DNA of 64,000 nt from Allobosea vaviloviae (GTDB taxonomy: Bacteria; Pseudomonadota; Alphaproteobacteria; Rhizobiales; Beijerinckiaceae): contig NZ_LGSZ01000048.1 in assembly GCF_001298265.1 (NCBI RefSeq), positions 310,001-374,000 of the forward strand, written 5' to 3'. The translations under genes and the position numbers were made by a program. This document shows, one piece after another, positions 34,032 through 43,599 of the stretch. How positions within the stretch are numbered: the first letter of the stretch is position 1; each line of letters starts with the position of its first letter. Below the pieces are notes generated by a model. It had not been told where the DNA came from and ran no database searches. It was given only the letters and a program-made list of their open reading frames with translations.

Positions 34032-35918
34032 ATGATGAAAGAAGACAACCGCAATCTGCTTCTGGCGATCACGCTCTCCGTGGTCGTGCTGCTCGGCTGG
34101 CAGTACTTCTACGGCGTGCCGCAGATGGAAAAGCAGAAGCAGGTCGCGCAGCAGAACCAGCAGGCGACCAGCCAGACGCCGGCTCCCGGCACGGGGGCGG
34201 CTCCTGCACCCTCGAGCGTGCCGGGCCAGTCCGCGACGACATCCGTCCCGGGCAGTGTGCCGGCGACCCCGGTGGCGGGAACCCGCGAGCAGGCGCTGGC
34301 CGCCAGCCCGCGCATCCGCATCGACACGCCCCGGATCGCCGGCTCGATCTCGCTCACCGGCGCGCGCATCGACGACATCTCGCTCAAGGCGTTCCGCGAG
34401 ACGGTGGATCCCAACAGCCCGATCATCGTGCTGCTCTCGCCGCTGGGCAGCCCCAATGGCTACTACACCGATTTCGGATGGGTCGCGGCGCCGGGCACCA
34501 GCGTGCCGCTGCCGAACGCGACGACGGTCTGGACTCCCGACGCCCAGGTGCTCACGCCGGCCAAGCCGCTGACGCTGACCTGGGATAACGGCCAGGGCCT
34601 GCTCTTCCGCCGCATCGTCACCGTCGACGAGAACGCGATGTTCCAGATCAAGGACGAGGTCGAGAACAAGGGGGCAGCCGGCGTCACGCTGTTTCCCTAT
34701 GCGCAGGTCGTCCGTCACGGCCGCCCGCCGACGCTGGGCTATTACGTGCTGCATGAGGGCCTGATCGGCGTTCTCGGCGAACAGGGCCTGCAGGAATTCA
34801 CCTACGACCATGTCGACAAGGAGCCGCTGCTCTCGGCCGGCACCAATGGCCGCGTCTGGAAGGACGTCACCGGCGGCTTCGTGGGGATCACCGACAAGTA
34901 CTGGGCCGCTACGGTCGTGCCGGACCAGTCGCGCAAATATGAGGGCCGCTTCTCCTCGGTGCAGACCGGCAGCAGCCGCGCCTATCAGGCCGATTTCCTG
35001 GCCGAAGCCGTGACGGTCGCCCCCGGCGCTGCTGCCACGAGCACGGCGCGCCTGTTCGCCGGCGCCAAGGAAGTCGCCGCCATCAACGGCTATGAGCGCG
35101 ACCTCGGCATCAAGCGCTTCGACCTGCTGATCGACTGGGGCTGGTTCTACTTCATCACCAAGCCGATGTTTTTCCTGCTCGACTGGATCTACAAGCATGT
35201 CGGCAATTTCGGCATCGCGATCCTGATCGTCACGCTGCTGCTGAAGGGCGTCTTCTTCCCGCTCGCCAGCAAGTCCTACGCCTCGATGGCGAAGATGAAG
35301 GCGATGCAGCCGGAGATGCTGGCGCTGCGCGAGCGCTATGCCGACGACAAGATGAAGCAGCAGCAGGCTCTGATGGAGCTGTACAAGACCCAGAAGATCA
35401 ACCCGCTCGCCGGCTGCTGGCCGGTGCTGGTGCAAATCCCGGTGTTCTTCGCGCTTTACAAGATCCTTTTCATCACCATCGAGATGCGGCACGCGCCGTT
35501 CTTCGGCTGGATCCGCGATCTCGCCGCGCCCGATCCGACGAACCTGTTCAATCTGTTCGGCCTCATTCCCTTCACGCCGCCGTCGGTGCTGCATCTCGGC
35601 CTGTGGCCGATCATCATGGGCATCACGATGTTCGTGCAGATGAAGATGAACCCGGAGCCGCCGGATCCGGTGCAGAAGATGATGTTCACCTGGATGCCGG
35701 TGTTCTTCACCTTCCTGCTCGGCTCGTTCCCGGCCGGCCTGGTGATCTACTGGAGCTGGAACAACCTGCTCTCGGTGACCCAGCAGGGCTACATCATGCG
35801 CAAGCACGGCGTGAAGATCGAGCTGTTCGACAACATCAAGAGCATGTTCGGCAAGAAACCGGACCCTGCCGCGGCCGTGCCCACGCCGGGCAAGCCCGCC
35901 AACAGCAACAAGAAATAA
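34032..35918 (+). CDS. yidC: Membrane protein insertase YidC
   Basis: YidC inserts and folds inner-membrane proteins alone or with SecYEG. The 628-residue protein has an N-terminal signal anchor ([21 protein letters not shown]), a Pro/Ala/Thr-rich linker, the large periplasmic beta-sandwich domain (about 85-350) and five C-terminal core helices, including [20 protein letters not shown], the hydrophilic-groove arginine region and [23 protein letters not shown]. It is a typical Gram-negative YidC. Two adjacent ATG codons (34032, 34035) could serve as start. Confidence 0.97.
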   Translation: MMKEDNRNLLLAITLSVVVLLGWQYFYGVPQMEKQKQVAQQNQQATSQTPAPGTGAAPAPSSVPGQSATTSVPGSVPATPVAGTREQALAASPRIRIDTPRIAGSISLTGARIDDISLKAFRETVDPNSPIIVLLSPLGSPNGYYTDFGWVAAPGTSVPLPNATTVWTPDAQVLTPAKPLTLTWDNGQGLLFRRIVTVDENAMFQIKDEVENKGAAGVTLFPYAQVVRHGRPPTLGYYVLHEGLIGVLGEQGLQEFTYDHVDKEPLLSAGTNGRVWKDVTGGFVGITDKYWAATVVPDQSRKYEGRFSSVQTGSSRAYQADFLAEAVTVAPGAAATSTARLFAGAKEVAAINGYERDLGIKRFDLLIDWGWFYFITKPMFFLLDWIYKHVGNFGIAILIVTLLLKGVFFPLASKSYASMAKMKAMQPEMLALRERYADDKMKQQQALMELYKTQKINPLAGCWPVLVQIPVFFALYKILFITIEMRHAPFFGWIRDLAAPDPTNLFNLFGLIPFTPPSVLHLGLWPIIMGITMFVQMKMNPEPPDPVQKMMFTWMPVFFTFLLGSFPAGLVIYWSWNNLLSVTQQGYIMRKHGVKIELFDNIKSMFGKKPDPAAAVPTPGKPANSNKK

Positions 35919-35923
35919 GCGAA

Positions 35924-35972
35924 TGGCGAGTGGCGAATGGAAAGGTGATCTTCCCATTCGCCACTCGCCATC
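35924..35972. repeat. Inverted repeat of GGCGAATGG units after yidC
   Basis: ATGGCGAGTGGCGAATGG (35924-35941) is matched by its exact reverse complement at 35955-35972, with 13 bases between. Each arm is itself made of near-repeats of GCGAATG/GCGAGTG, and another CCATTCGCC follows at 35977-35985. It begins 5 bases after the yidC stop. It could act as a transcript-end hairpin; such GCGAATxGCGAGT repeats look like a dispersed intergenic family. Confidence 0.75.
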
Positions 35973-35987
35973 TCGCCATTCGCCCTC

Positions 35988-36614
35988 ATGCCCCTTCCAG
36001 ACCCGCTCACGCGCCACCCGATTCCCGGCTGGAAGGGCACCGCCTTCCTCAAGGCGATCGTCGATCACCCGCTGATCGAGGTCGGCGACTACAGCTATTA
36101 CGACGACTCGCGCGGCCCCGAGCATTTCGTCGCCCGCTGCGTGCGCTACCATTTCGACTTTGTCGGCGACCGGCTGATCATCGGCAAATTCGTGGCGATC
36201 GCCCAAGCCGCGCAGTTCGTCATGAACGGCGCCAACCACCCGATGTCAGGCTTCTCGACCTACCCGTTCCAGATGTTCGGCATCGAGGGCGCGCCAAACG
36301 TCACCGACCAGCCCCATCGCGGCGACACGCGCATCGGCAACGATGTCTGGATCGGTCGCGAGGCGGTGATCATGCCCGGCGTCACCATCGGCGACGGCGC
36401 CATCATCGGTACACGCGCGCAGGTCGCCAAGGACGTGCCGCCCTATGCGATCGTCGTCGGCAATCCCGGCCGCGTCGTCAGGATGCGCTTTCCCGACGAG
36501 GTCGTCTCCGCACTGCTGACGATCGCCTGGTGGGACTGGGACACGGAGAAGATCGGCCGCAATGTCGCGGCGATCGCGGGCGCGGACATCGACGCGCTGC
36601 GCGCCGCCGTGTAG
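35988..36614 (+). CDS. Vat/CatB-type xenobiotic acetyltransferase homologue
   Basis: The 208-residue protein is a left-handed beta-helix hexapeptide-repeat acetyltransferase of the CatB/Vat group: [45 protein letters not shown] with the catalytic His in GANH, and the repeats [26 protein letters not shown]. Family members acetylate chloramphenicol or streptogramin A, but many chromosomal homologues have other substrates, so resistance cannot be inferred. It sits between yidC and engB, which are usually adjacent, and appears to be an insertion in that operon. Confidence 0.87.
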   Translation: MPLPDPLTRHPIPGWKGTAFLKAIVDHPLIEVGDYSYYDDSRGPEHFVARCVRYHFDFVGDRLIIGKFVAIAQAAQFVMNGANHPMSGFSTYPFQMFGIEGAPNVTDQPHRGDTRIGNDVWIGREAVIMPGVTIGDGAIIGTRAQVAKDVPPYAIVVGNPGRVVRMRFPDEVVSALLTIAWWDWDTEKIGRNVAAIAGADIDALRAAV

Positions 36615-36624
36615 GCGTAGGACC

Positions 36625-37290
36625 ATGACCACGAGCACGACGACACCCTTCACCGACGACGAGATCGAATCCGCCCGCAAGCTCTTCGAGGGGCCGTGGG
36701 ATTTCGTCTGGGCCTCGACCCATGTCGACGACCTGCCGACGATGGTGGGCCACGAGATCGCCTTTGCCGGCCGCTCCAATGTCGGCAAGTCGAGCCTGAT
36801 CAACGCCGTGACGCGCCGCAACGCGCTGGCGCGGACCTCGCACACGCCCGGCCGCACGCAGCAGCTCAACTTCTTCCGCCAGGTCGGCGGCGACGAGCGG
36901 CTCACCATCGTCGACATGCCCGGCTATGGCTACGCGGCGGTGGGCCGCGCCAAGGTCGCCTCCTGGACCAACCTGATCCACGAATATCTGCGCGGCCGGC
37001 CCAATCTGATGCGGGTCTATCTGCTGATCGACGCGCGCCATGGCCTCAAGGACGTCGACAACGCCGTGCTCGAGACGCTCGACAAGGCGGCGATGTCCTA
37101 TCAGGTCGTGCTGACCAAGGGCGACGCGATCAAGCAGGCCGACCAGCAGTTCATGTGCGAGGCGACCTATGACGAGATCAAGCGCCGGCCGGCCGCCTTC
37201 CCCGAGGTGCTGCTGACCTCGAGCGAGACCGGCCTGGGGATTCCCGAACTACGCGCCGCCGTCGGGCGCGTGCTGGCGGAGCGCAGCTGA
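36625..37290 (+). CDS. engB: Ribosome biogenesis GTPase EngB (YsxC/YihA)
   Basis: EngB is a GTPase needed for late 50S subunit assembly. The 221-residue protein has G1 AGRSNVGKSSLIN, G2 region HTPGRTQQLNFF, G3 DMPGYGYA and G4 LTKGD, all in order. The ATG at 36625 is used; the frame start at 36562 lies within the preceding gene. It is 10 bases after the acetyltransferase gene. Confidence 0.95.
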   Translation: MTTSTTTPFTDDEIESARKLFEGPWDFVWASTHVDDLPTMVGHEIAFAGRSNVGKSSLINAVTRRNALARTSHTPGRTQQLNFFRQVGGDERLTIVDMPGYGYAAVGRAKVASWTNLIHEYLRGRPNLMRVYLLIDARHGLKDVDNAVLETLDKAAMSYQVVLTKGDAIKQADQQFMCEATYDEIKRRPAAFPEVLLTSSETGLGIPELRAAVGRVLAERS

Positions 37291-37409
37291 GAGGCGGCTG
37301 ACGCAGGATCGGCCACCAAATCTTTACATCGGCTGTGCAGGGTGAGTGGCACGCTGCGGGGACGCTTGGCCTGATGCCCTGGCCACCCCGGCGGGCCGGG
37401 GGAGCCTTC

Positions 37410-38651
37410 ATGTTGTCATCGATCCGCGTTCACTCATTCGCCGCGCTGCTGGCGACGACCTTGACGCTGGGCCTCCCGGCCCTCGCCCAGACGGCGGCCC
37501 TGGTTCCGACGGCTCCGGCCGCGTCTGCGCCAATCAAGGTGTCGTCAGGCATCCAGTACGAACTGATCGGGCGCTGGGACGTCGCCAAGCTCAACCAGAT
37601 CCTGACCACCGACACGCCGACATTCGCCGGCATCACCGTCGCCTATTCGCCGGCGCGCAACGCCGTGAAGCTCTACCGCGTGAGCTATCCGTCGGTCGTG
37701 CCCGAGCAGGGCAACCGGCCGATCACCGCCACCGGCCTGCTGGCGGTTCCCGACACCGCCGACACCACTTTCCCGATGGTCTCCTACCAGCACGGCACGG
37801 TCTACGGGAAGGAACAGGTTCCCTCCTTCCCCGAGCAGTCGCCCGAAACGCAGCTGATGATCGCCCAGTTCGCCGGGCAAGGTTATCTCGTCACCGGGGC
37901 CGATTATTTCGGCATGGGCGCCTCGAAGGAGCCGGAGGGCTACCTCGTCAAGGGCAGCCACCAGCAGGCGACCTACGACATGGTCGTGGCCAGCCGCGCC
38001 GTGCTCGCCGATCTCAAGCTCGCCGACAGCAAGCTCTTCCTCAGCGGCTGGTCGCAGGGCGGCTTCGTCACGCTCGCCATGCTGGAGAGGCTTGAGGCCG
38101 TCGGCATGCCCGTGAAGGCCGCAACCACCGCCAGCGCGCCCGCCGATGCCTTCGCCGCCTTCAACGGATTCCTGAATTTCCCGCGCAAGATCGACGCGAA
38201 CTGGATCACGACGATCTTCATCCTCAACGTGTTCTCCTTCGAGAACTACCACAACATGCCCGGCCTCGCCCGCGCGCTCCTGACCGACGAGACCTACGAG
38301 ATTTCGCGCAAAGCCTATCTGCGCGAGCCCTTCGACCAGAACGCCGTGCCGACCGACCTGCGCAAGCTGATCCGGCCGGAGTATTTCGACGCCCAGTTCT
38401 TCGCCAACTCGGCCTATGGCCGGCTGGTGGCGCAGACCAGCGCCTATCGCTGGGTGATCAAGACGCCGGTGCGGACCTATTACGGCCTGACCGACGAGGC
38501 GATCCGCATCGAAATCGGCCAGCTGCCGATGACCTATCAAAAGGCGATCGGCAACGGCACCGTCGAGGCGGTGCCGACTGGCGACACGAGCCATCGCGGC
38601 ACTTTCGCCACGGCCGTGCCGCAGTGGAAGGCCTGGTTCGACGGGCAGTGA
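37410..38651 (+). CDS. Secreted lipase-like alpha/beta hydrolase
   Basis: The 413-residue protein has a signal peptide (MLSSIRVHSFAALLATTLTLGLPALAQ, cleavage about residue 27) and an alpha/beta-hydrolase fold with the nucleophile elbow GWSQGG, an oxyanion-region HGTVYG and a C-terminal SHRG histidine. It resembles the secretory lipase group. The start at 37410 is supported by GGAG five bases upstream and by the signal peptide. It is predicted periplasmic or extracellular; the substrate is unknown. Confidence 0.83.
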   Translation: MLSSIRVHSFAALLATTLTLGLPALAQTAALVPTAPAASAPIKVSSGIQYELIGRWDVAKLNQILTTDTPTFAGITVAYSPARNAVKLYRVSYPSVVPEQGNRPITATGLLAVPDTADTTFPMVSYQHGTVYGKEQVPSFPEQSPETQLMIAQFAGQGYLVTGADYFGMGASKEPEGYLVKGSHQQATYDMVVASRAVLADLKLADSKLFLSGWSQGGFVTLAMLERLEAVGMPVKAATTASAPADAFAAFNGFLNFPRKIDANWITTIFILNVFSFENYHNMPGLARALLTDETYEISRKAYLREPFDQNAVPTDLRKLIRPEYFDAQFFANSAYGRLVAQTSAYRWVIKTPVRTYYGLTDEAIRIEIGQLPMTYQKAIGNGTVEAVPTGDTSHRGTFATAVPQWKAWFDGQ

Positions 38652-38667
38652 GCGGAAATTCGGGCAA

Positions 38668-39435
38668 ATGAGAGGATCGCGACCCACACGTCTGCCGGCT
38701 CCTTTCCTCAAGCGGGTTTGGCTCGACGAGGACAAGGTCGCCGATCCTTCGCTCTATCCGTTTTGTCTGCCCTTCCTGGCGCGCGGCTTTGAACTGGGCT
38801 TTGACCGCGCGATCACGATCATCGTCGGCGAGAACGGGACCGGGAAATCGACACTGCTGGAAGGCATCGCCGCGCTCGCCGGTTATGACGAGGCGGGCGG
38901 CGGCAAGGGCTACCGGCCGGTCGACCATTCGAGGGCCATCGAAGCGATGGGAGGGGCCCTCGGCGACGCCTTGCGCGCGAGCTGGCTGCCCAAGATCACC
39001 AGCGGCTGGTTCTTCCGAGCCGAGAGCTTCTTCTCGGTGGCGCGCTATCTCGACGAGGCGGCTTTAGACGATCCAATGGGGCCGCCGCCCCCGGACTTTC
39101 TGTCCCATTCCCACGGCGAAGGATTTCTGCGCTTTTTCGAGGAGCGCTGCAGGCGGCAGGGCTTCTTCATTTTCGACGAGCCGGAATCAGCACTGTCGCC
39201 GGCACGTCAGATGACGTTCCTCAAGCTGCTGCAGCGGATCGAGCGGGCGGGACACACGCAGGTGATCATGGCGACCCATTCCCCGATGCTGATGGCGTTT
39301 CCCGGAGCGCGCCTGCTCGGCCTGTCGAAATACGGGCTGGATCCGATCGCGCTGGAGGACACCGCCCATTTCCGCATCATGCGCGAGTTTTGTGCCGATC
39401 CCGCCGGGTTCGTCGAACTCGCGATCGAGGACTGA
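38668..39435 (+). CDS. AAA/ABC-type ATPase of the predicted-ATPase family
   Basis: The 255-residue protein is a stand-alone ABC-like ATPase: Walker A VGENGTGKSTLLEGIAAL, a signature-like FLSHSHGEGFLRFFEERC and Walker B GFFIFDEPESALSPARQ with the His switch in IMATHSPML. It has no membrane domain and no transporter partner next to it. Members of this group (COG3910-like) have no well-established role; it may be related to DNA or RNA handling. It lies one base before the DUF423 gene. Confidence 0.82.
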   Translation: MRGSRPTRLPAPFLKRVWLDEDKVADPSLYPFCLPFLARGFELGFDRAITIIVGENGTGKSTLLEGIAALAGYDEAGGGKGYRPVDHSRAIEAMGGALGDALRASWLPKITSGWFFRAESFFSVARYLDEAALDDPMGPPPPDFLSHSHGEGFLRFFEERCRRQGFFIFDEPESALSPARQMTFLKLLQRIERAGHTQVIMATHSPMLMAFPGARLLGLSKYGLDPIALEDTAHFRIMREFCADPAGFVELAIED

Positions 39436-39436
39436 G

Positions 39437-39805
39437 ATGACCGCAGCGAAGATCCATCTCTTCCTGGCCGCCCTGATGGGGCTGTCCGGTGTGGCGCTGC
39501 TCGCCGCGGCTGCGCATGTCACGGGCACGACCAATGTCCAGACAGCCGGGCAGATGCTGATGTTTCACGCGCCGTTGGTCTTCGGCGCGACAGCCGCCCG
39601 CAAGGCCGGCTTTCTGGCCGATCTCCTGGCGCGCATAGCCCTCTCGCTCATCATCGCCGGCGTCGCGCTCTTCGCCGCGGACCTTTCGCGCCGGGGCTTT
39701 TCCAGCGAGGCGCTGTTCCCGCGCGCCGCCCCGATCGGCGGCTTTGCGATGCTGGGCGGCTGGCTGCTGCTGGCGTTGTCGGCACTGTTCGCCAAGCGCG
39801 CGTGA
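39437..39805 (+). CDS. DUF423 family membrane protein (YgdD-like)
   Basis: The 122-residue protein has four hydrophobic helices: IHLFLAALMGLSGVALLAAAAH, QMLMFHAPLVFGATAA, LLARIALSLIIAGVALFAADL and PIGGFAMLGGWLLLALSALFA. This is the DUF423 pattern, and function is unknown. The ATG lies one base after the ATPase stop codon, so the pair is translationally coupled. Confidence 0.85.
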   Translation: MTAAKIHLFLAALMGLSGVALLAAAAHVTGTTNVQTAGQMLMFHAPLVFGATAARKAGFLADLLARIALSLIIAGVALFAADLSRRGFSSEALFPRAAPIGGFAMLGGWLLLALSALFAKRA

Positions 39806-39825
39806 TCGTTTTCGTATTACGGATA

Positions 39826-39854
39826 TTGACGTTTGGCCTGATTGCATCTAGCCT
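39826..39854 (+). promoter_or_regulatory. Promoter of brnTA
   Basis: TTGACG (39826-39831), 17-base spacer, TAGCCT (39849-39854). The -10 ends only 8 bases before the brnT ATG, so the transcript would have almost no leader. An imperfect inverted repeat, TTCGT-ATT-ACGGA (39811-39823), precedes the -35 and may be an operator. Confidence 0.55.
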
Positions 39855-39862
39855 GCGTAGGA

Positions 39863-40135
39863 ATGGAGATCACGTATCACCCGGCCAAGCGCGATGCGAC
39901 GCTGGAGGAACGCGGTCTCGATTTCGCCGATGCTGCCAAAGTGTTCGCTGGCAGGAAGGCCACGATGCGAGACGATCGCCGGGACTATGGAGAAGATCGC
40001 TTCCAGACCTATGGGATGCTCGATGGCCGTGTCGTTATGGTCGTCTGGACGCCACGCCCGCCAGCTCGGCACGTGATATCAATGAGGTATTGCCATGAAG
40101 ACGAAGCGGAGCAAGCCCGAGCCGCTTTTCGTTGA
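39863..40135 (+). CDS. brnT: BrnT-type ribonuclease toxin
   Basis: BrnT toxins are RelE-fold ribonucleases that inhibit translation. The 90-residue protein has the family pattern MEITYHPAKRDATLEERGLDFADAAKVF, RDDRRDYGEDRFQTYGMLDGRVVMVVWTPR and a C-terminal [16 protein letters not shown] with the conserved Arg. The start is set at MEIT (39863). The antitoxin brnA overlaps its end by 41 bases. Toxin-first order is usual for BrnTA. Confidence 0.9.
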   Translation: MEITYHPAKRDATLEERGLDFADAAKVFAGRKATMRDDRRDYGEDRFQTYGMLDGRVVMVVWTPRPPARHVISMRYCHEDEAEQARAAFR

Positions 40136-40376
40136 CCCCGACGATGCTCCACCCTGGACCGCCGAGCAATTTGCGCGCGCCGAGATTTCCGACGGCGACA
40201 CGATCATCCGTCCAGCGCAGGGCACTTTAACGCGCCCGCCCGGCCGGCCCAAGTTGGCCGACGCCAAACAGGTCGTGACTTTGCGTCTCCCACCAAGCCT
40301 GATCGAGCGTTACAAGCGCGAGGGCACGGACTGGCGCGCACGCATGGCAGACGCGATCAAAAAGGCGGCCGGCTGA
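40095..40376 (+). CDS. brnA: BrnA-type antitoxin
   Basis: The 93-residue antitoxin has the acidic N-terminal toxin-binding part ([22 protein letters not shown]) and a C-terminal ribbon-helix-helix ([28 protein letters not shown]). It binds BrnT and represses the brnTA promoter in known systems. It overlaps brnT, so the pair is coupled. Confidence 0.9.
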   Translation: MKTKRSKPEPLFVDPDDAPPWTAEQFARAEISDGDTIIRPAQGTLTRPPGRPKLADAKQVVTLRLPPSLIERYKREGTDWRARMADAIKKAAG

Positions 40377-40477
40377 ACCGCTTCACGCGCCCCGGCCCGG
40401 CTTCCGCTGCGCCCGATCTTCCGCTAGAAGCCGCACCCGGCGCGGTTGCCTCGCGCGCCATCGCGGAGCTTCGACCG

Positions 40478-41374
40478 ATGATCAACCCCGCCCATCTGAC
40501 GCCGTCGCAATCGGCCGACCTCCTCGTCCAAGCGCTGCCGCATATGCAGCGCTACGATCAGGAGATCATCGTGATCAAATATGGCGGCAACGCCATGGGC
40601 GATGCCGCCACCGCCGAGGATTTCGCCGAGGACGTCGTCCTGCTCGAGCAATCGGGGCTCAAGCCCGTCGTGTGCCATGGCGGTGGGCCGCAGATCGCGC
40701 GCATGCTCGGGAAGCTCGGCATCCAATCCGAGTTCAAGCAGGGGCTGCGCGTCACCGACGCCGCCACCGTCGACGTCGTCGAGATGGTCCTCGCCGGCTC
40801 GGTCAACAAGGAGATCGTCGGCTATATCTCGCGCGAGGGCGGCAAGGCGATCGGGCTGTGCGGCAAGGACGGCAACATGGTCACCGCCCGCAAGGTGACG
40901 CGCACCATCGTCGATCCCGATTCCAAGATCGAGGAGGTGCTCGATCTCGGCTTCGTCGGCGAGCCCGACAAGGTCGATACCTCCGTGCTCGATTCCGTGC
41001 TCAAGGCCGAACTGATCCCAGTGCTGGCGCCGGTCTGCGCGGCGGCCGACGGCCAGACCTACAACGTCAACGCCGACACCTTCGCGGGCGCCATCGCGGG
41101 CGCGCTCAACGCCAAGCGCCTGCTGCTGCTCACCGACGTGCCGGGCGTCCTGACCAAGGACAAGGTGCTGATCCCCGAATTGACGGTCGAGGAGTGCCGG
41201 CGCCTGATCGCCGACGGCACGATCTCGGGCGGCATGATCCCCAAAATCGAGACCTGCATCTACGCGCTGGAAAAGGGCGTCGAGGCGGTGGTCATCCTCG
41301 ACGGCAAGGTGCCCCATGCCGTGCTGATCGAGCTCTTCACCGATACCGGCTCGGGCACGATCATCCGGCGGTAG
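40478..41374 (+). CDS. argB: Acetylglutamate kinase
   Basis: ArgB phosphorylates N-acetylglutamate, the second step of arginine synthesis. The 298-residue protein has the amino-acid kinase motifs [23 protein letters not shown], the acetylglutamate-binding [18 protein letters not shown] and the C-terminal LLTDVPGVL and IPKIETC. An N-terminal segment ([11 protein letters not shown]) is typical of the arginine-inhibited hexameric form. It is encoded about 100 bases after the BrnTA pair. Confidence 0.96.
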   Translation: MINPAHLTPSQSADLLVQALPHMQRYDQEIIVIKYGGNAMGDAATAEDFAEDVVLLEQSGLKPVVCHGGGPQIARMLGKLGIQSEFKQGLRVTDAATVDVVEMVLAGSVNKEIVGYISREGGKAIGLCGKDGNMVTARKVTRTIVDPDSKIEEVLDLGFVGEPDKVDTSVLDSVLKAELIPVLAPVCAAADGQTYNVNADTFAGAIAGALNAKRLLLLTDVPGVLTKDKVLIPELTVEECRRLIADGTISGGMIPKIETCIYALEKGVEAVVILDGKVPHAVLIELFTDTGSGTIIRR

Positions 41375-41388
41375 GAACGCCTCCGATT

Positions 41389-41467
41389 CGTCATTGCGAG
41401 CGCAGCGAAGCAATCCAGGGCCGTTGAGCGAGACCTCCTGGATTGCTTCGCTGCGCTCGCAATGACG
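41389..41467. repeat. 31-base-arm inverted repeat after argB
   Basis: Perfect 31-base arms (41389-41419 and 41437-41467), beginning CGTCATTGCGAGCG, flank a 17-base loop. A transcript would form a very stable hairpin 14 bases after argB. The outer GTCATT/AATGAC ends are the same as in the repeat at 30524-30653. It is probably a dispersed intergenic palindrome family that may also end or protect the argB mRNA. Confidence 0.85.
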
Positions 41468-41552
41468 GAGGCCGGCTTCACGACGGTCTCGGCCGTTAAC
41501 CGCTAGCAGAACTCTTGCATGTCAGGATCGGCTCGCCACATGAGTCCGTCCG

Positions 41553-42293
41553 ATGAACACGCACGCCGCCATTCCTGCCGACGCCCCACCCGTCGCGACC
41601 CCGCCGCTCCAGGTGGCGGCGTTCGCGCATGTCGACCACTGGGTCTTCGACCTCGACAACACGCTCTATTCGCATGAGAGCCGGGTCTGGCCGCAGGTCA
41701 ATCAGCGCATCACGCTGTTCCTGCAGGAGCTGTTCGGGCTCGACGGCCTCTCCTCCCACGCGCTGCGGAACTACTACTACCATCGCTACGGCACGACCCT
41801 GAACGGGTTGATGGTCGAGCATGATGTCGATCCCGACGACTTCCTCGACTTCGCCCACGACGTCGACCTCAGCCTGCTCGAGCCCGACCCGGCACTCGGC
41901 GTGGCGATCGCGGCGCTGCCCGGGCGAAAGCTCATCCTGACCAACGGCTCGGTCGGCCATGCCCGCAATGTGGCCGGCAAGCTCGGCATCCTCGAGCATT
42001 TCGAGGATGTCTTCGACATCGTCGCGGCCGGCTTCACGCCCAAGCCGGAGCGCTCGACCTATGAGCTGTTTTTGGCCAAGCACTCCGTCGATCCGGGCCG
42101 GGCGGCGATGTTCGAGGATATCGAGAAGAACCTGATCGTGCCGAGCGCCTTGGGCATGAAGACGGTCCTGATCATCCCGCGAACACCCGATCCCTTCCGC
42201 GAGGCCTGGGAACAGGCGGCGATCGAGGCCGGACATGTGCATCACGTCACCTCGGACCTGACCGGCTTCCTGACACCGCTGGCGCGCAACTAG
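41553..42293 (+). CDS. HAD-family pyrimidine 5'-nucleotidase
   Basis: The 246-residue protein carries the HAD motifs: motif I WVFDLDNTLYSHES with the nucleophile Asp, motif II LTNGSVGH, motif III Lys in FTPKPERSTY and motif IV MFEDIEKN. It resembles the SDT1/PPN1-like pyrimidine 5'-nucleotidases that dephosphorylate UMP or CMP. Position after argB is conserved in related genomes as I recall. The first 25 residues are a Pro-rich extension. Confidence 0.86.
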   Translation: MNTHAAIPADAPPVATPPLQVAAFAHVDHWVFDLDNTLYSHESRVWPQVNQRITLFLQELFGLDGLSSHALRNYYYHRYGTTLNGLMVEHDVDPDDFLDFAHDVDLSLLEPDPALGVAIAALPGRKLILTNGSVGHARNVAGKLGILEHFEDVFDIVAAGFTPKPERSTYELFLAKHSVDPGRAAMFEDIEKNLIVPSALGMKTVLIIPRTPDPFREAWEQAAIEAGHVHHVTSDLTGFLTPLARN

Positions 42294-42352
42294 CGCCCAC
42301 TGCAGCAAAGCCGTTCTTCTTTACGGAAGCGACGCAGGATGATACGCCATCG

Positions 42353-42368
42353 GTTCGTTATAACGAAC
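42353..42368. promoter_or_regulatory. Perfect 16-base palindrome upstream of metZ
   Basis: GTTCGTTATAACGAAC is fully symmetric and ends 17 bases before the metZ ATG. It is a strong operator candidate, located where a bound protein would block transcription or initiation. I do not recognise the regulator; methionine regulators of the SahR/SamR kind are one possibility. Confidence 0.6.
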
Positions 42369-42385
42369 GCTTTGGAGCTTTCATC

Positions 42386-43582
42386 ATGTCGGCATTCGAC
42401 GGCGGCGCGGCCAGCCTTCATCCCGAGACGCGTCTCGTCCATGCCGGCACGATGCGGTCGCAGTTCGGCGAGACATCCGAAGCGCTCTTCCTGACGCAGG
42501 GCCATGTCTATGACAGCGCCGAGCAGGCCGAGGCGCGTTTCCTGAACAAGGATCCCGGCTTCCAATATGCCCGCTTCTCAAACCCGACGGTTGCCATGCT
42601 GGAAGCCCGCATGGCCGCCTTCGAGGGCGCCGAGGCCTGTCGCGCCACCGCCACCGGCATGGCGGCCGTCACCGCCGCGATCATGGGGCAGGTCCGCCAG
42701 GGCGATCATGTCGTCGCGGCGCAGGCGCTGTTCGGCTCCTGTCGCTATGTCGTCGAGGAGCATCTGCCGCGTTATGGCGTGACCTCGACACTGGTCGACG
42801 GGCCCGACATCGACGCCTGGCGCGCGGCGGTGACGCCCCAGACCAAGGTGTTCTTCCTGGAAAGCCCGTCCAACCCGACGCTGGAGGTGATCGACATCGC
42901 CGCCGTCGCCGCGCTGGCGAAAGAGGTCGGCGCGACGCTGGTCGTCGACAATGTCTTCGCCACGCCGCTGTTCCAGCGCCCGCTGCAACTTGGTGCCGAT
43001 TGCGTCGTCTACTCCGCGACCAAGCACATCGACGGCCAGGGCCGCTGTCTCGGCGGGCTGATCCTGGCCTCGCAGGCCTTCATCGAGACCCATGTGCAGA
43101 CCTATCTGCGCCAGACCGGCCCTGCGATCTCGCCTTTCAATGCCTGGGTGATGCTGAAGGCGCTGGAGACCCTGCCGCTGCGCGTGCGCCAGCAGGCGCA
43201 TAACGCGGGAATCGTCGCAAACTGGCTGGCGACGCAGCCCAAGCTGCCGAAGGTCATCTTCCCGGGCCTGAAGTCCCATCCCCAGGCCGACATCATCGCC
43301 CGGCAGATGACCGGCCCCTCGACGCTGGTCGCTTTCGAGGTCGAAGGCGGCAAGGCCGGCGCCTTCCGCTTCCTCAATGGCCTCAAGCTGATCCGCATCT
43401 CCAACAATCTCGGCGACGCCAAGAGCCTGATCGTCCATCCGGCGACGACGACACATCAGCGCTTCTCGCCGGAGATCCGCGCCAGCATGGGCATCTCGGA
43501 AGGCCTGATCCGCCTCTCCGTCGGCCTCGAACACGCCGACGACCTCGTCGCCGATTTGGCGGCGGCACTGGCGGGGGTTTGA
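42386..43582 (+). CDS. metZ: O-succinylhomoserine sulfhydrylase
   Basis: MetZ makes homocysteine from O-succinylhomoserine and sulfide in methionine synthesis. The 398-residue PLP enzyme of the Cys/Met-metabolism family has YARFSNPTVAMLEARMAAFEGAE, the cofactor-binding DNVFATPLFQRPLQLGAD and the PLP lysine in SATKHIDGQGR. Sequence resemblance to rhizobial MetZ is clear; O-acetylhomoserine use cannot be ruled out. It has its own palindrome-containing promoter region. Confidence 0.9.
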   Translation: MSAFDGGAASLHPETRLVHAGTMRSQFGETSEALFLTQGHVYDSAEQAEARFLNKDPGFQYARFSNPTVAMLEARMAAFEGAEACRATATGMAAVTAAIMGQVRQGDHVVAAQALFGSCRYVVEEHLPRYGVTSTLVDGPDIDAWRAAVTPQTKVFFLESPSNPTLEVIDIAAVAALAKEVGATLVVDNVFATPLFQRPLQLGADCVVYSATKHIDGQGRCLGGLILASQAFIETHVQTYLRQTGPAISPFNAWVMLKALETLPLRVRQQAHNAGIVANWLATQPKLPKVIFPGLKSHPQADIIARQMTGPSTLVAFEVEGGKAGAFRFLNGLKLIRISNNLGDAKSLIVHPATTTHQRFSPEIRASMGISEGLIRLSVGLEHADDLVADLAAALAGV

Positions 43583-43599
43583 GAGTCGAGCGCCACCGC

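Noticed and set aside
42294-42385. SAM-II riboswitch in the metZ leader
   Set aside because: The conserved pseudoknot segments could not be found, and the leader is dominated by the palindrome.
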